The notes below the pieces were generated by a model. The model saw only the letters and a program-made list of their open reading frames with translations. It did no database searches and had not been told where the DNA came from. DNA of 64,000 nucleotides from Flavobacterium noncentrifugens (lineage in GTDB: Bacteria > Bacteroidota > Bacteroidia > Flavobacteriales > Flavobacteriaceae): positions 922,394 to 986,393 of the forward strand of contig NZ_FNEZ01000001.1 of NCBI RefSeq assembly GCF_900100375.1. Reading direction: 5' to 3'. The position numbers and the translations under genes were made by a program. Of the stretch, positions 17,348-26,983 are shown piece after piece. The number at the start of each line of letters is the position of its first letter. Within the stretch, counting starts at the first letter, position 1.

Positions 17348-17758
17348 ATGAAAACCCTGACTTCTGCACCTGCTACTGACATCGCTGCTTTAGAACAAAA
17401 ATTGCTTCACGCCATTTCAAACGGACACTTTCGCACACTGGATTTGCTTTACCACAATAATGTGATCGTCCACAATTCAATTGGGCAAACCTTGACGAAA
17501 ACCGCTTTTATGGAGCCTTTTTATTTAGGACATTTGAGCATTGACCAGATCACGACTTCACAACAGCAAATTTCGCTTTACAATGATGCTGCCGTAGTAT
17601 CTGTTTTGCTTCGGATGAAAGGCAGAAACCTGGGCTTCCCGTTTGAAGGCACCTATCGTTTCATGCGTACCTGGAATTCCTTCAACGGACAATGGGCGGT
17701 TGTTGGCGAAAGCAGCAATGTAATTTATGAAGGTTCCTCAGGTTTTGCAAACGATTGA
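17348..17758 (+). CDS. SnoaL/DUF4440-like (NTF2-fold) protein, cytoplasmic
   Basis: This 136-residue protein without a signal peptide has the DUF4440 pattern: IAALEQKLLHAISNGHFRTLDLLYHNNVIVHNSIGQTLTK..., then a central DAAVVSVLLRMKG strand. It ends with FMRTWNSFNGQWAVVGES, the usual final strands (R-x-W...W-x-V). Members are small alpha+beta barrels with a ligand pocket, and most have no known reaction. It stands alone, converging on the CotH lipoprotein gene. Confidence 0.75.
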   Translation: MKTLTSAPATDIAALEQKLLHAISNGHFRTLDLLYHNNVIVHNSIGQTLTKTAFMEPFYLGHLSIDQITTSQQQISLYNDAAVVSVLLRMKGRNLGFPFEGTYRFMRTWNSFNGQWAVVGESSNVIYEGSSGFAND

Positions 17759-17793
17759 TTTTTTCAAGTTTTCTATTGAAAGTGCCATCAGAT

Positions 17794-19224
17794 TTACCAT
17801 GGAATATTCGCTGCACGACTGCTAAAAAAATTCGCCGGCCCGTTATTTCCGGCCTGATTGTTTCCTGATAACAATCTGTAATTTGGTTGGTTGCCCCAAG
17901 AAGCGGGCTTGTCTTCAATAACCATATCTTCACCAGTATCATTTGCAACATACAGATTTATTTTTTCGTGCCAAACCCGGATGCGGGCCATGCTTTTTGT
18001 AGCAGAAAAATAATTGTTGTTGGGATTGATCAGTTCTTTAATGGCGTTTTTATAAAGGATCTGGTATTCCGGAATGGTCAGGATCTTTGTAATCAGGGGC
18101 TTTCCTGTCGTGCCCCAGCCTAACGGATTTTGTGTGCCGGAATTGGATATCAGCAAGGAAGTCCCAAGCGTGTTGTCATAATCATACGGAATAAAATAAG
18201 CCTTTCCGTTTGGCGAAAAGTAAAAATAAAAGTTGTTGCCGTTGCCCCAATAATCATCCCACATGCCCAAAACGACATTCACGGCATAAGTACGCATAAA
18301 AAGCGGAACATCCATTTTGCTGCTGATCCAGTTTTTAAAGTCGATCCCGGTTTTTGAATTCAGATCACTGATAAACTGCGTTAAATTGGCTTTAGCCGAC
18401 ACCAGATTGTCTTCGTTGGTTTTGAGATCGTAGGCGTAAAATACCGAAGTGGCCGGATTGAGCGTCACATCTTCAATTCCCATGCTGGCTGTTTGCACAA
18501 AATCGGCCTTATTCCCATCCGATCCAAAACCGCCTTTCCACATATCGCCTACCGCAGCCGACCAATATCCCTGGCGTTCCCTGATAAAATCTTCATCTAC
18601 ACTTTCAATCATCGCATAAACGCCATAATTTGCCAACTGCGTGCCGTCAACTTTAATATAAACGCGACAATAAGAAGCTAATGGCGCGGTCCAGATGCCA
18701 AAACGGCGAAACAAATCATAACTGTAAATTTCACGTGCATACGCCGCATCGTCTTTAAACCATTTGAGTGCCAGTTTATTCCGGCCGTAGAAAAGTTGGT
18801 TTGGACGGTTTTTTGAAAAATCCAATGAAAAATGGCAATGGTGCCAATCGGGATTCTGTGCGTTGTGCAACTGCCCGAATGCACCTTCGGGGCGGCGGCG
18901 GCTGGTGTTGCCTTTGAGTTTTAATCCGATGCTGTCAAGCTGAATATTGACTTCTCTGGATGAAAAAGTAAAAGCGGCTACGACTTTCTTTTCATTTTGC
19001 GGATTCAAGTCAAAATTGGTGAGGATTTTATTCCATTGTGCTTCCGAGAACTGCAAAGTAATCGACGGCACATTGTTTAAATTGAATAAAGATTTCGGGT
19101 CAATATTTTGATTCCCTTTATCGGGAAGCCTGTTTGCGGTTTCAGGATTTTGAGTTTCTTGAACATCATATTCCTGTGAACACGCGGCCAGCAAAAATAA
19201 AAACAATACGGAAAGTTTTTTCAT
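17794..19224 (-). CDS. CotH kinase family lipoprotein
   Basis: I take the ATG at 19224 (476 residues), which opens a signal peptide with lipobox LLAACS, so the mature protein is membrane-anchored. The CotH domain shows GLKLKGNTSRR, KLALKWFKDDAAYAREIYSYDLFRRFG, VYAMIESVDEDFIRERQG, and the catalytic-site-like FIPYDYDNTLG (Asp-Tyr-Asp). CotH proteins are atypical protein kinases in Bacillus spore coats. In Bacteroidota they are frequent surface or periplasmic lipoproteins of unproven substrate. It is transcribed alone. Confidence 0.9.
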   Translation of the reverse strand: MKKLSVLFLFLLAACSQEYDVQETQNPETANRLPDKGNQNIDPKSLFNLNNVPSITLQFSEAQWNKILTNFDLNPQNEKKVVAAFTFSSREVNIQLDSIGLKLKGNTSRRRPEGAFGQLHNAQNPDWHHCHFSLDFSKNRPNQLFYGRNKLALKWFKDDAAYAREIYSYDLFRRFGIWTAPLASYCRVYIKVDGTQLANYGVYAMIESVDEDFIRERQGYWSAAVGDMWKGGFGSDGNKADFVQTASMGIEDVTLNPATSVFYAYDLKTNEDNLVSAKANLTQFISDLNSKTGIDFKNWISSKMDVPLFMRTYAVNVVLGMWDDYWGNGNNFYFYFSPNGKAYFIPYDYDNTLGTSLLISNSGTQNPLGWGTTGKPLITKILTIPEYQILYKNAIKELINPNNNYFSATKSMARIRVWHEKINLYVANDTGEDMVIEDKPASWGNQPNYRLLSGNNQAGNNGPANFFSSRAANIPW

Positions 19225-19302
19225 TTTGGGAATTTTCAGCAAGTTACAAATTTGTATGGTCGCAACATAAAACTTCCGGCTATGATTTTTGAAATGAACA
19301 CG

Positions 19303-19608
19303 TTACATTTCCTGCTCTTTTCCTTTTTCGAAAAAATTCACGTAAAAGAAATCATTTGGTTTTAAGCCGAGTTGCAGAAAGGTAGCATCAAGCAAAGCTA
19401 CTTGCTCCGAAGGCGTGTCTCCATCAGAAATTTTTAGGAATTCCTTAAAATGATCGAGGTTGTCAAATTTAAAACTCAGTTTCGTATTAAGAGAATAAGG
19501 CGTAATCTTAAAATCGAGCGGCTTGCCCTGAAGCTCCTTTTTTTCGGTCAACTGGTGAAAACCTTCGTGGATCAAAGTATCGATAATGGATTTGAATTGC
19601 TCGTTCAT
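19303..19608 (-). CDS. Small hypothetical protein, unrecognised
   Basis: A 101-residue soluble, acidic protein with no signal peptide or membrane segment. It has an N-terminal amphipathic helix (FKSIIDTLIHEGFHQL), a beta-hairpin-like middle and a C-terminal FFYVNFFEKGKEQEM tail. I recognise no family. Base composition and codon use match the surrounding housekeeping genes, so it is probably real. Confidence 0.6.
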   Translation of the reverse strand: MNEQFKSIIDTLIHEGFHQLTEKKELQGKPLDFKITPYSLNTKLSFKFDNLDHFKEFLKISDGDTPSEQVALLDATFLQLGLKPNDFFYVNFFEKGKEQEM

Positions 19609-19788
19609 AACAGCTGTATTTTGATTAAATGGCTTTTGCTAATTTACACATAACTCTTTATAGTTCTTTGTAAAGATGTTACACGATTTGTGCAATTTAC
19701 AGCAAATAAATTTCTGCAACATGACATTTATCATATTCTGAACCAGCATGCTGCGGTAATTTTACATCAGAATTAAAACCTAAATGTT

Positions 19789-20070
19789 ATGAGCACTTAT
19801 CAAAAATATTACAACCGTTTTGAACACGGATTATTCGGAAACTGTACTTTGGGAATACTCGCTTCAAGCTGCCTTGGCGGAATCGCGGCGATGGCCGTTT
19901 TGATGCACGGAAACGGCTTCGGCCAGATGACACAATTGTTTTTTGTGATCTGCGTCAGTATGATGTTCAACGGCGCGGTGATTTCACAGCAAAAGCCAAA
20001 AACAATCTTCAATCTTTTGATCTTAAGCGTTGTCGTAAATACGTTGTTGTTTGCCATCAACTTTCATTAA
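19789..20070 (+). CDS. Small integral membrane protein, unrecognised
   Basis: A 93-residue protein with three predicted hydrophobic segments (about residues 20-40, 46-64 and 72-90) and a polar N-terminus containing FEHGLFGNCTLG. I recognise no domain. It has its own terminator, shared with the convergent M13 peptidase gene, and probably forms a monocistronic transcript. Confidence 0.7.
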   Translation: MSTYQKYYNRFEHGLFGNCTLGILASSCLGGIAAMAVLMHGNGFGQMTQLFFVICVSMMFNGAVISQQKPKTIFNLLILSVVVNTLLFAINFH

Positions 20071-20083
20071 AATCCATTCCAAT

Positions 20084-20119
20084 AAAAAAGCCCGCCAATA
20101 GTTTGACGGGCTTTGTTTG
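20084..20119. terminator. Bidirectional intrinsic terminator
   Basis: AAAGCCCG (20087-20094) pairs with CGGGCTTT (20107-20114). An A run precedes it and a T-rich run follows, so it serves both the plus-strand small membrane protein and the minus-strand M13 peptidase. Confidence 0.88.
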
Positions 20120-20130
20120 TTCTAAAAAAA

Positions 20131-22173
20131 TTACCAGATTTTTACCCTTTTTTCAGGTGCGAGATACAAAGAATCGCCTGGTTTTACTTTAAAAGCTTCA
20201 TAAAATTCAGGAATATTCCTTACGATCCCGTTAATACGGAAATGTGCGGGCGAATGCGAATCAGAGGCGATCTGGCTTCTTAGCGCTTCTTCACGCGACT
20301 TGTCAAGCCAAACCTGGGCCCAGCCTAAAAATACGCGTTGCTCTCCCGAAAATCCGTCCATTACCGGAGATTTCTTTCCTGCCAAACTCATTTGGTATGC
20401 TTTTAAAGCAATCGTCAATCCGCCAAGATCGCCGATATTTTCCCCTAAAGTATAAGGTCCGTTTAAGCTCAAATCAGGAAATGCTTTAAATCCGCTGTAT
20501 TGTTCTGCCAATGCGCCGGTTCTTTGTTTAAAAGCTTCCAGGTCTTTCGGAGTCCACCAGTCGCGCATCACGCCGTCGCCGTCAAAAGTAGCACCCTGAT
20601 CGTCAAATCCATGCCCGATTTCATGTCCGATAACCGCTCCGATGCCGCCATAATTAATCGCATCATCCACTTTCAAATCAAAGAAAGGCGGCTGTAAAAT
20701 CGCTGCTGGAAATACAATTTCATTTAAGTTCGGATTGTAATACGCGTTTACCGTTTGCGGTGTCATCGCCCATTCTGTCCTGTCAACTGGCTTCCCAAGC
20801 TTATCGATCTGGCGGTTGTATTGAAATTCCTGCGAACGCACCACATTTCCGTAAAGATCATTTTTCACGATCTTCAGTTTCGAATAATCGATCCATTTGT
20901 CAGGATAACCGATCTTTGGATTGAATTTTGCAATTTTCTCCAAAGCCTGTTTTTTCGTTTCCGGGCTCATCCAGTCCAGTTTTTTGATGCTTTCCTCGTA
21001 GGCCTTCAAAAGGTTTTTTACCAATGCCACCATGCGCTCTTTCGCTTCAGGCGGAAAATGCCTTTTCACATATTCTTTCCCGATGATCTCACCAAGATTG
21101 CCATCAACCGTGCTGACCGCTCTTTTCCATTGGGCACGCTGTTCGGGCATTCCGTAAAGCGTTTTTCCGTAAAAAGAGAAATTTTCCTTGTCGATCGCAT
21201 CCGAAAGAAATGTGGCATTTTTATGCAAAGCCATCCATTTTAAATACGTTTTCCAGGTATCGAGCGGTGTCGATTTAACAATGCCGTTCAATGCTTTTGT
21301 GTAAGCAAGCTGGGAAACAATAATGGTTTTTTCCTTGTCAACTCCCGCTTCTTTCATCATTGCTGCCCAGTCAAAATCGGGCATCAGGGTTTTAAGCGCC
21401 GAAGTTTCAATTTTGTTGTAAGATGCCGCAATGTTGCGTGTTTCTTCTTTCGACATCTGGCTTTTGGCCAACGTGGTTTCGAGCGTTAAAATTGTGTTAG
21501 CATTTGCATCCGGATTTGGTAAATTCGCCAATTTCAGCATATTCGTCAGATGTACTAAATATTTGGCACGTGTATCTTTCGACTTGGCATCTTGAAGCAA
21601 ATAATATTCTCTTTCAGGAAGCCCAAGGCCGCCCTGCCAGGTTTGCACGACATTTTTGTTTGGCTCTTTATAATCCTGGCTTACGCTAAAGCTAAACGGA
21701 ATGTCATACCCTTTTCTATTGGCTTCCCCAAAAAATGCAGCAAGTTGGCTGTAGTTTGTGATCGCATCGATTTTTGCAAATTCAGGCTGTAGCGGACTAA
21801 CGCCTTTGGTGTCGCGGTCTTTCTGGTTTAAATACGAATTGTAGAAATCCCCGATTTTTTGCTCGTTCGACCCTTCATCAAATTTGCCTTTGGATGATTC
21901 TTCGATGATTGCTTTCAAATCGTCCTGTGATTTGTCATAAATCGCATCAAAAGAACCAAAAGAAGATTTGTCTGCCGGAATTTTGTTGTTTTTGATCCAG
22001 TCACCATTGACATAAGCATCAAAATTGTCGCCTGGTTTTACGAGCGTATCCATGTTTTTAAGGATGACGCCCGATTGCAGCGGCTTGTCACTTTCATGTT
22101 TGCCACAAGAATTTAAGATCAGTGCCGACGCAAGCAGCATCGGAACACTCATGTAATTGGTTTTTTTAGTCAT
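20131..22173 (-). CDS. M13 family zinc metallopeptidase (neprilysin/PepO-like), exported lipoprotein
   Basis: With the ATG at 22173 the product is 680 residues, normal for M13. A signal peptide with an LNSC lipobox-like site near residue 22 anchors it in the envelope. The catalytic domain has HEIGHGFDDQGA near residue 513 (HExxH) and downstream ENIGDLGG, whose Glu is the third zinc ligand. NAYYNPNLNEIVFPA is the substrate-binding Asn-Ala-Tyr-Tyr motif. The N-terminal half is the helical M13_N cap. The terminal W follows the family's usual ending. It cleaves oligopeptides outside the cytoplasm. The open frame to 22218 adds fifteen residues that weaken the signal peptide. Confidence 0.93.
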   Translation of the reverse strand: MTKKTNYMSVPMLLASALILNSCGKHESDKPLQSGVILKNMDTLVKPGDNFDAYVNGDWIKNNKIPADKSSFGSFDAIYDKSQDDLKAIIEESSKGKFDEGSNEQKIGDFYNSYLNQKDRDTKGVSPLQPEFAKIDAITNYSQLAAFFGEANRKGYDIPFSFSVSQDYKEPNKNVVQTWQGGLGLPEREYYLLQDAKSKDTRAKYLVHLTNMLKLANLPNPDANANTILTLETTLAKSQMSKEETRNIAASYNKIETSALKTLMPDFDWAAMMKEAGVDKEKTIIVSQLAYTKALNGIVKSTPLDTWKTYLKWMALHKNATFLSDAIDKENFSFYGKTLYGMPEQRAQWKRAVSTVDGNLGEIIGKEYVKRHFPPEAKERMVALVKNLLKAYEESIKKLDWMSPETKKQALEKIAKFNPKIGYPDKWIDYSKLKIVKNDLYGNVVRSQEFQYNRQIDKLGKPVDRTEWAMTPQTVNAYYNPNLNEIVFPAAILQPPFFDLKVDDAINYGGIGAVIGHEIGHGFDDQGATFDGDGVMRDWWTPKDLEAFKQRTGALAEQYSGFKAFPDLSLNGPYTLGENIGDLGGLTIALKAYQMSLAGKKSPVMDGFSGEQRVFLGWAQVWLDKSREEALRSQIASDSHSPAHFRINGIVRNIPEFYEAFKVKPGDSLYLAPEKRVKIW

Positions 22174-22381
22174 AAAGAATATTAGGTTAAGAAACAGTTT
22201 GTCAGCTGCCGGGCGCAAATATAATTAATCGTTGTTACGGCGCATCCGGTTCGCGGATGTATTTGTATCGGCAACACAAAAAATGTTACAGATATTGAGA
22301 AAGTTATACAATCGGGCAGAATTCTGTAATCGGTTAAACGTTGGTTTTAACCAAATTTGTACCAACCGAAAAACTACAATC

Positions 22382-22723
22382 ATGTCACAACAAGACTTTA
22401 CCGCCTGTATTGAAGCCTGCCGAAAATGTGCCGCTGCCTGCGACCATTGTGCGGTTTCCTGCCTGAATGAAGAACAATTGGCACAACTTAAAAGATGCAT
22501 CCAGCTCGCTTTAGAATGCTCGTCAATCTGCCGCTCAACAGCTGCTTTAATGGATCTTGGAAGCGTGTATAGCGGACAGCTCGCTATTGTTTGCGCCGCC
22601 ATTTGTGCCGATTGTGCCGAAGAATGCGAGAAACACGCAGCTATGGGAATGGAACATTGTCGGGAATGTGCAGAAGCCTGTAAAAAATGTGTGGAATTAT
22701 GCGAGGAAATTTCTGAATTGTAA
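22382..22723 (+). CDS. Four-helix-bundle copper-binding protein (Csp/DUF326 type)
   Basis: This 113-residue protein is dominated by Cys in CxxxC and CxxC spacing along predicted helices: CIEACRKCAAACDHCAVSC, CSSICRS, CAAICADCAEECEKH, CRECAEACKKCVELC. This is the pattern of cytosolic copper storage proteins (Csp3-like) and DUF326 proteins, which bind many Cu(I) ions through thiolates lining a four-helix bundle. I choose the ATG at 22382; the open frame to 22232 is unlike the family. No copper ATPase or regulator is adjacent. TTGGTT/AACCAA arms about 40 bp upstream could be an operator, but this is speculative. Confidence 0.88.
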   Translation: MSQQDFTACIEACRKCAAACDHCAVSCLNEEQLAQLKRCIQLALECSSICRSTAALMDLGSVYSGQLAIVCAAICADCAEECEKHAAMGMEHCRECAEACKKCVELCEEISEL

Positions 22724-22855
22724 CAAATTTGCCGGGTTGCATGCCTGAGTTTTAATTTGAAATTTAACAGAGCGCCTTTTGTTTTTTAACAACTGTTCAA
22801 ATTTGATTTCTATGCTGATTGTGTACTTTTAAAAACTGCAAAAGCGCATATTCCC

Positions 22856-24112
22856 ATGTCAGACAGAATTCGTGAAAAGCTCAACATCCTTGCCGATGCC
22901 GCCAAATATGACGTATCATGTTCGTCAAGTGGCAGCAGCCGAAAAAATACGAACAAAGGTTTGGGTGATGCCAATGGCGCCGGGATTTGCCATACGTATA
23001 CCGAAGACGGGCGTTGTGTCTCGTTACTCAAAATCCTGCTGACTAACCATTGCATTTTCGATTGCGCTTTTTGTGTTTCGCGAAAAAGCAACGATGTCAA
23101 ACGCGCGGCATTTACCGTTGATGAAGTCGTCGAGCTCACGATGAGTTTTTACAGAAGAAATTATATTGAAGGCTTGTTCCTGAGTTCCGGGATTTTTAAA
23201 AATGCCGATTATACAATGGAGCGCCTGGTTCGGATTGCTAAGAAATTACGTCTCGAAAACAATTTCAACGGCTACATTCACCTCAAAACGATTCCGGGTG
23301 CGAGCCAAGAGCTTTTAACCGAAGCCGGGCTTTACGCCGACCGAATGAGCATCAATCTTGAAATGCCAACCGAAGCCGGACTTAAACTTTTAGCTCCCGA
23401 CAAATCGCATGAGGATGTCAAAAAGCCGCTTGGTTTTATCAAAGACAGCATCATCCAGTTTAAAGACGAAAAAAAGGTCATTAAAAGCGTTCCGAAGTTT
23501 GTTCCTGCTGGCCAAAGTACGCAAATGGTCATTGGTGCGACACCTGAAACCGATATGGAAATCATGTACAGCGCCAACGAATATTACAAGAATTTCGATT
23601 TAAAACGCGTCTATTATTCAGGTTATATTCCGATTAGTTTTGACGACAGAATGCCGATGATTGGAAGCCAGCCGCCGCTTTTGAGAGAAAATCGTTTGTA
23701 TCAAACCGATTGGCTGATGCGTTTTTACGGCTTTGATGTCCACGAAATTTTAAATGCCAAAAATCCGCATCTCGATGTTGATATCGATCCGAAACTAAGC
23801 TGGGCGTTGCGCAACATGGATCAATTTCCAATCGACATCAATACTGCAGATTATAGAATGATCTTACGCGTTCCGGGAATCGGTGTCGGCTCTGCAAAGA
23901 AAATCGTGTTGGCCAGAAAATTTGGAAGATTGCGTTCGGAGCAATTGCAGAAAATCGGAATTGCATACAACCGCGCGAAGCATTTCATCCGCTGCGCCGA
24001 CAGCATTTTCCAGCTGAATGTACCCGAAGCAATGCACGTAAAAAATCTGATTTTGTCGGAAACCAACAGCAAATACTTAAAAATCCCGCAAAACCAACTG
24101 ACACTTTTCTAA
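22856..24112 (+). CDS. Putative DNA modification/repair radical SAM protein (TIGR03916 type)
   Basis: This 418-residue protein has a radical-SAM cluster motif in HCIFDCAFC (Cx3Cx2C) around residues 67-75. A SAM-binding barrel follows, with YIEGLFLSSGIF and the MSINLEMPTE strand. A helix-hairpin-helix DNA-binding motif sits near residues 330-360 (INTADYRMILRVPGIGVGSAKKI). This matches the family found paired with a uracil-DNA-glycosylase-like partner, proposed to act in DNA modification or repair. The chemistry is unproven. Its stop is followed immediately by the partner's ATG, so the two are translationally coupled. Confidence 0.92.
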   Translation: MSDRIREKLNILADAAKYDVSCSSSGSSRKNTNKGLGDANGAGICHTYTEDGRCVSLLKILLTNHCIFDCAFCVSRKSNDVKRAAFTVDEVVELTMSFYRRNYIEGLFLSSGIFKNADYTMERLVRIAKKLRLENNFNGYIHLKTIPGASQELLTEAGLYADRMSINLEMPTEAGLKLLAPDKSHEDVKKPLGFIKDSIIQFKDEKKVIKSVPKFVPAGQSTQMVIGATPETDMEIMYSANEYYKNFDLKRVYYSGYIPISFDDRMPMIGSQPPLLRENRLYQTDWLMRFYGFDVHEILNAKNPHLDVDIDPKLSWALRNMDQFPIDINTADYRMILRVPGIGVGSAKKIVLARKFGRLRSEQLQKIGIAYNRAKHFIRCADSIFQLNVPEAMHVKNLILSETNSKYLKIPQNQLTLF

Positions 24113-25429
24113 ATGGTGATTTATGTTTTTGACGGTTCATTCGAAAGTTTATTAACGGCGATTTTCGAATTTTACGAACGCAAACCCGGAAAGATCCAAC
24201 TCATCAGCCAAAGCCGTTTCGAACCGGTTTTAATTGACGAAGTGCTCGAGATCATCAGTGACGAAACCAAAGCGATGCGCGTCTGGAACGGACTCAAAAA
24301 GAAAATCTCGCCCGATTGGCAGCAGCGTTTCTACAAGACTTTTTTATCGGAATCAGACGAAAGCTTCCGGCATTTGTTTGATTTTGCCTGTTACATTTTT
24401 GACCATCCGAAAGGCGCAGAAATGAATTATGGTCATCCATCAGTCATTGCGCTTTCGCAAATCGAACGCAGTGTGAGCCGGGAACGCCATCGCATGAAAG
24501 CATTTATCCGGTTCCAGGAAACTGCAGATGGGATTTTCTATGCGCCGGTTGAACCCGATTACAATGTTTTGCCGCTAATCGCCGGTTTTTTTAAAAACCG
24601 CTATGCCGACCAACGCTGGATCATTTACGACCTCAAACGCAAATATGGCCTGTATTACGACCTTGAAAAAGTCGAAGAAATCCGTTTGGAGTATGCGCCT
24701 GAAATGAAAAATGATGCTACTTTTCTTTCAGAAGATGTGGTTTCAGATAAGGAAAAATTGTACGGTTTACTATGGAATGATTACTTTAAAAGCACCAACA
24801 TTCCGGCGCGGAAAAACATGAAACTGCACATTCAGCACGTACCGAAACGCTATTGGAAATACCTTACGGAAAAACAGGAAATGGAAAAATTATACTTTAT
24901 TGCAATCGTCCCGCCGAAAGAAATATCGGAAGAAATCACATTGATCAAACAGGATTTTGAAAAAAATTATGAAAGCAGCCGCGCGCTAAAAGTGATGCCT
25001 CATATTACGCTCAAAGCGCCGTTTAAACTATTCGAATCCGATCATCAGCATTTGTTGAAATGGTTCGAAAAGATCAACATTCCGATTCAAAAATTTATTG
25101 TTGAACTTAAAGATTTCAAATCGTTTCCGAATCCCGAACAGCCAGTAATTTATGTACATCCTGAAAAATCTGATGCAATGAATCAATTGCAGAAAGCCCT
25201 CATTCAAGAGTTTAAAAGCACATTTCGCGGAGTCAAAAGCAACACGGCAGATTCAGGTTTCAATCCGCACATGACCGTTGCCTATCGAGATTTAAAACCC
25301 GAGCAATTTGAAAAAGCCTGGGAAATCTATCAGCACAAAAGGTATGAAGCAAAATTCTCCGCAGAAGCGTTTCATCTGCTACAGCACGACGGCACAAAAT
25401 GGAACGTCATTGCCACGAAAAAATTCTAA
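24113..25429 (+). CDS. TIGR03915-type DNA metabolism protein fused to a 2H phosphoesterase (LigT/2'-5' RNA ligase-like) domain
   Basis: Residues 1-256 match the partner family of the radical SAM protein (VFDGSFESLLTAIFE at the N-terminus, VSRERHRMKAFIRF and FFKNRYADQRWIIYDLKR in the middle). Such proteins usually end there, at about 250 residues. Residues 257-438 add a 2H phosphoesterase domain with both His-x-Thr motifs: HITL at 297 and HMTV at 386. The domain starts at an internal Met (ATG at 24881), so a separate 182-residue product is possible. The start abuts the upstream stop. The stop abuts that of the convergent transporter gene. Confidence 0.85.
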   Translation: MVIYVFDGSFESLLTAIFEFYERKPGKIQLISQSRFEPVLIDEVLEIISDETKAMRVWNGLKKKISPDWQQRFYKTFLSESDESFRHLFDFACYIFDHPKGAEMNYGHPSVIALSQIERSVSRERHRMKAFIRFQETADGIFYAPVEPDYNVLPLIAGFFKNRYADQRWIIYDLKRKYGLYYDLEKVEEIRLEYAPEMKNDATFLSEDVVSDKEKLYGLLWNDYFKSTNIPARKNMKLHIQHVPKRYWKYLTEKQEMEKLYFIAIVPPKEISEEITLIKQDFEKNYESSRALKVMPHITLKAPFKLFESDHQHLLKWFEKINIPIQKFIVELKDFKSFPNPEQPVIYVHPEKSDAMNQLQKALIQEFKSTFRGVKSNTADSGFNPHMTVAYRDLKPEQFEKAWEIYQHKRYEAKFSAEAFHLLQHDGTKWNVIATKKF

Positions 25430-26983
25430 TCAATGGTCTGAAATCGCAGCGAGATCTACTTTTTTCTTATTCGATTGCCTTGCGGCCAATACCAATAAAG
25501 GCAGTGCAAGCGCAAATAAAATCCCAACCAGAAGAAACGCATCGCGGTAACTCAGCAACGCCGATTGTTTGTTGACGATGTTTTCCATGACTTTCATCGC
25601 CCGCAAATGCGCATCGGCTAACCCGAAACCTTTCTGTTGAAAATAACGAATGTAAGTATTGATACGCTCCATCGAAATGACATTGTCGGCAGTAATATGC
25701 GAAGCCAGTTCGTTTCGATGCGCCGCCAATCGATGTGCCAAATAAGTGTTTACAATTGAAATCCCGAACGAACCGCCAAGCTGCCGCATCATATTGTTGA
25801 GCGCCGCGCCTTGCGGAATGTCTTTCGGCTCAAGCGACGAAACCGCCAACGCTGTCAACGGAACCGTCAATAACGCCATTCCGATAGCCCGGAAAATCAA
25901 TGTAAATGTAATTTCTGCTGCGGATGTATTGAGCGTCATGCCCGACATTCGCCAGTTGAAATAAATGAACAATAAAAATCCGCCGCCGATAATTAAAACC
26001 GGAGAAGTGCCTTTTTGTAGCAGCAATCCTGAGATCCGCAATGCAAATAATGCTAAAATGGCTCCCGGGAATAATAGTAATCCGGTTTGCGTAGGAGAAA
26101 AATTCAGCAATCTTTGCGCAACGACCGGCGTTAAATAAATGGATGTAAACATGCCTAGACCGGTGATGAATGTCAATGCCGCAGCGATGCTGAGTGTTTT
26201 GCTTTTTAAGACGCGCAGATTCACGACTGGATTGTCAATTTTGAGTTCCCAGAAAACGAAATAAATTAAGCTGAAAGCGGCGATAACACTAAGCCAGACA
26301 ATGTACCTTGCTTCAAACCAGTCGTCGATTTCGCCACGTTCGAGCACGGTTTGCAACGCACCAACACCAATGGCAAGCAACGCGATTCCGGTCCAGTCGA
26401 CTTTATGTACAAGCGGCTTGGATGCCGGTTCACGAAGCAAAACATAACAGAGGCAAGCGACTACAATACCGATCGGTATGTTGATGTAAAAGATCCACGG
26501 CCAGTCGTAGTTTTCGGTAATGAATCCGCCAAGGGTTGGCCCGATGGTTGGCCCGATGAATACGCCGATTCCGAATAACGCACTTGCGGTTCCCATTTTT
26601 TCTTTCGGGAATTGCTCAAAAACCACAACCTGCGAAACAGATAATAAGGCGCCGCCACCGATTCCCTGCATGAACCTGAAAAAAACCAGCATCCAGATTC
26701 CGCTCGCCTGTCCGCACATGAACGAACAGAAAGTAAATAGTAAAATTGAACCAATGTAATAATTGCGCCGTCCGAGTTTCGCACTTAAAAAACTTGTAAT
26801 CGGAATGATGATGACATTTGCAATTGCATAAGACGTGATCACCCATGAAGTATCTTCGAGCGTTGCGCCGAGATTTCCGCTCATGTGTGACAGCGCAACA
26901 TTCACAATTGAAATGTCTATGAGTTCCATGATCGCGGCAAGGATTACCGTCAGGATTAAAACCTGCCGCTGGATCGGGTTCAT
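25430..26983 (-). CDS. DHA2-family (EmrB/QacA-type) multidrug MFS transporter
   Basis: This 517-residue inner-membrane protein fits the 14-helix DHA2 drug:H+ antiporters. The N-terminal motif D1 region is LDISIVNVALSHM-like (here MELIDISIVNVALSHMSGN). WVITSYAIANVIIIP is motif characteristic of DHA2, SAKLGRRNYYIG is motif A, and GIGGGALLSVSQ is near motif C. The start overlaps the upstream thioesterase stop by four bases. It is the last gene of an operon whose first gene has a TetR-type operator at its 5' end, so it is probably induced by a TetR ligand. No EmrA adaptor is adjacent. Confidence 0.93.
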   Translation of the reverse strand: MNPIQRQVLILTVILAAIMELIDISIVNVALSHMSGNLGATLEDTSWVITSYAIANVIIIPITSFLSAKLGRRNYYIGSILLFTFCSFMCGQASGIWMLVFFRFMQGIGGGALLSVSQVVVFEQFPKEKMGTASALFGIGVFIGPTIGPTLGGFITENYDWPWIFYINIPIGIVVACLCYVLLREPASKPLVHKVDWTGIALLAIGVGALQTVLERGEIDDWFEARYIVWLSVIAAFSLIYFVFWELKIDNPVVNLRVLKSKTLSIAAALTFITGLGMFTSIYLTPVVAQRLLNFSPTQTGLLLFPGAILALFALRISGLLLQKGTSPVLIIGGGFLLFIYFNWRMSGMTLNTSAAEITFTLIFRAIGMALLTVPLTALAVSSLEPKDIPQGAALNNMMRQLGGSFGISIVNTYLAHRLAAHRNELASHITADNVISMERINTYIRYFQQKGFGLADAHLRAMKVMENIVNKQSALLSYRDAFLLVGILFALALPLLVLAARQSNKKKVDLAAISDH

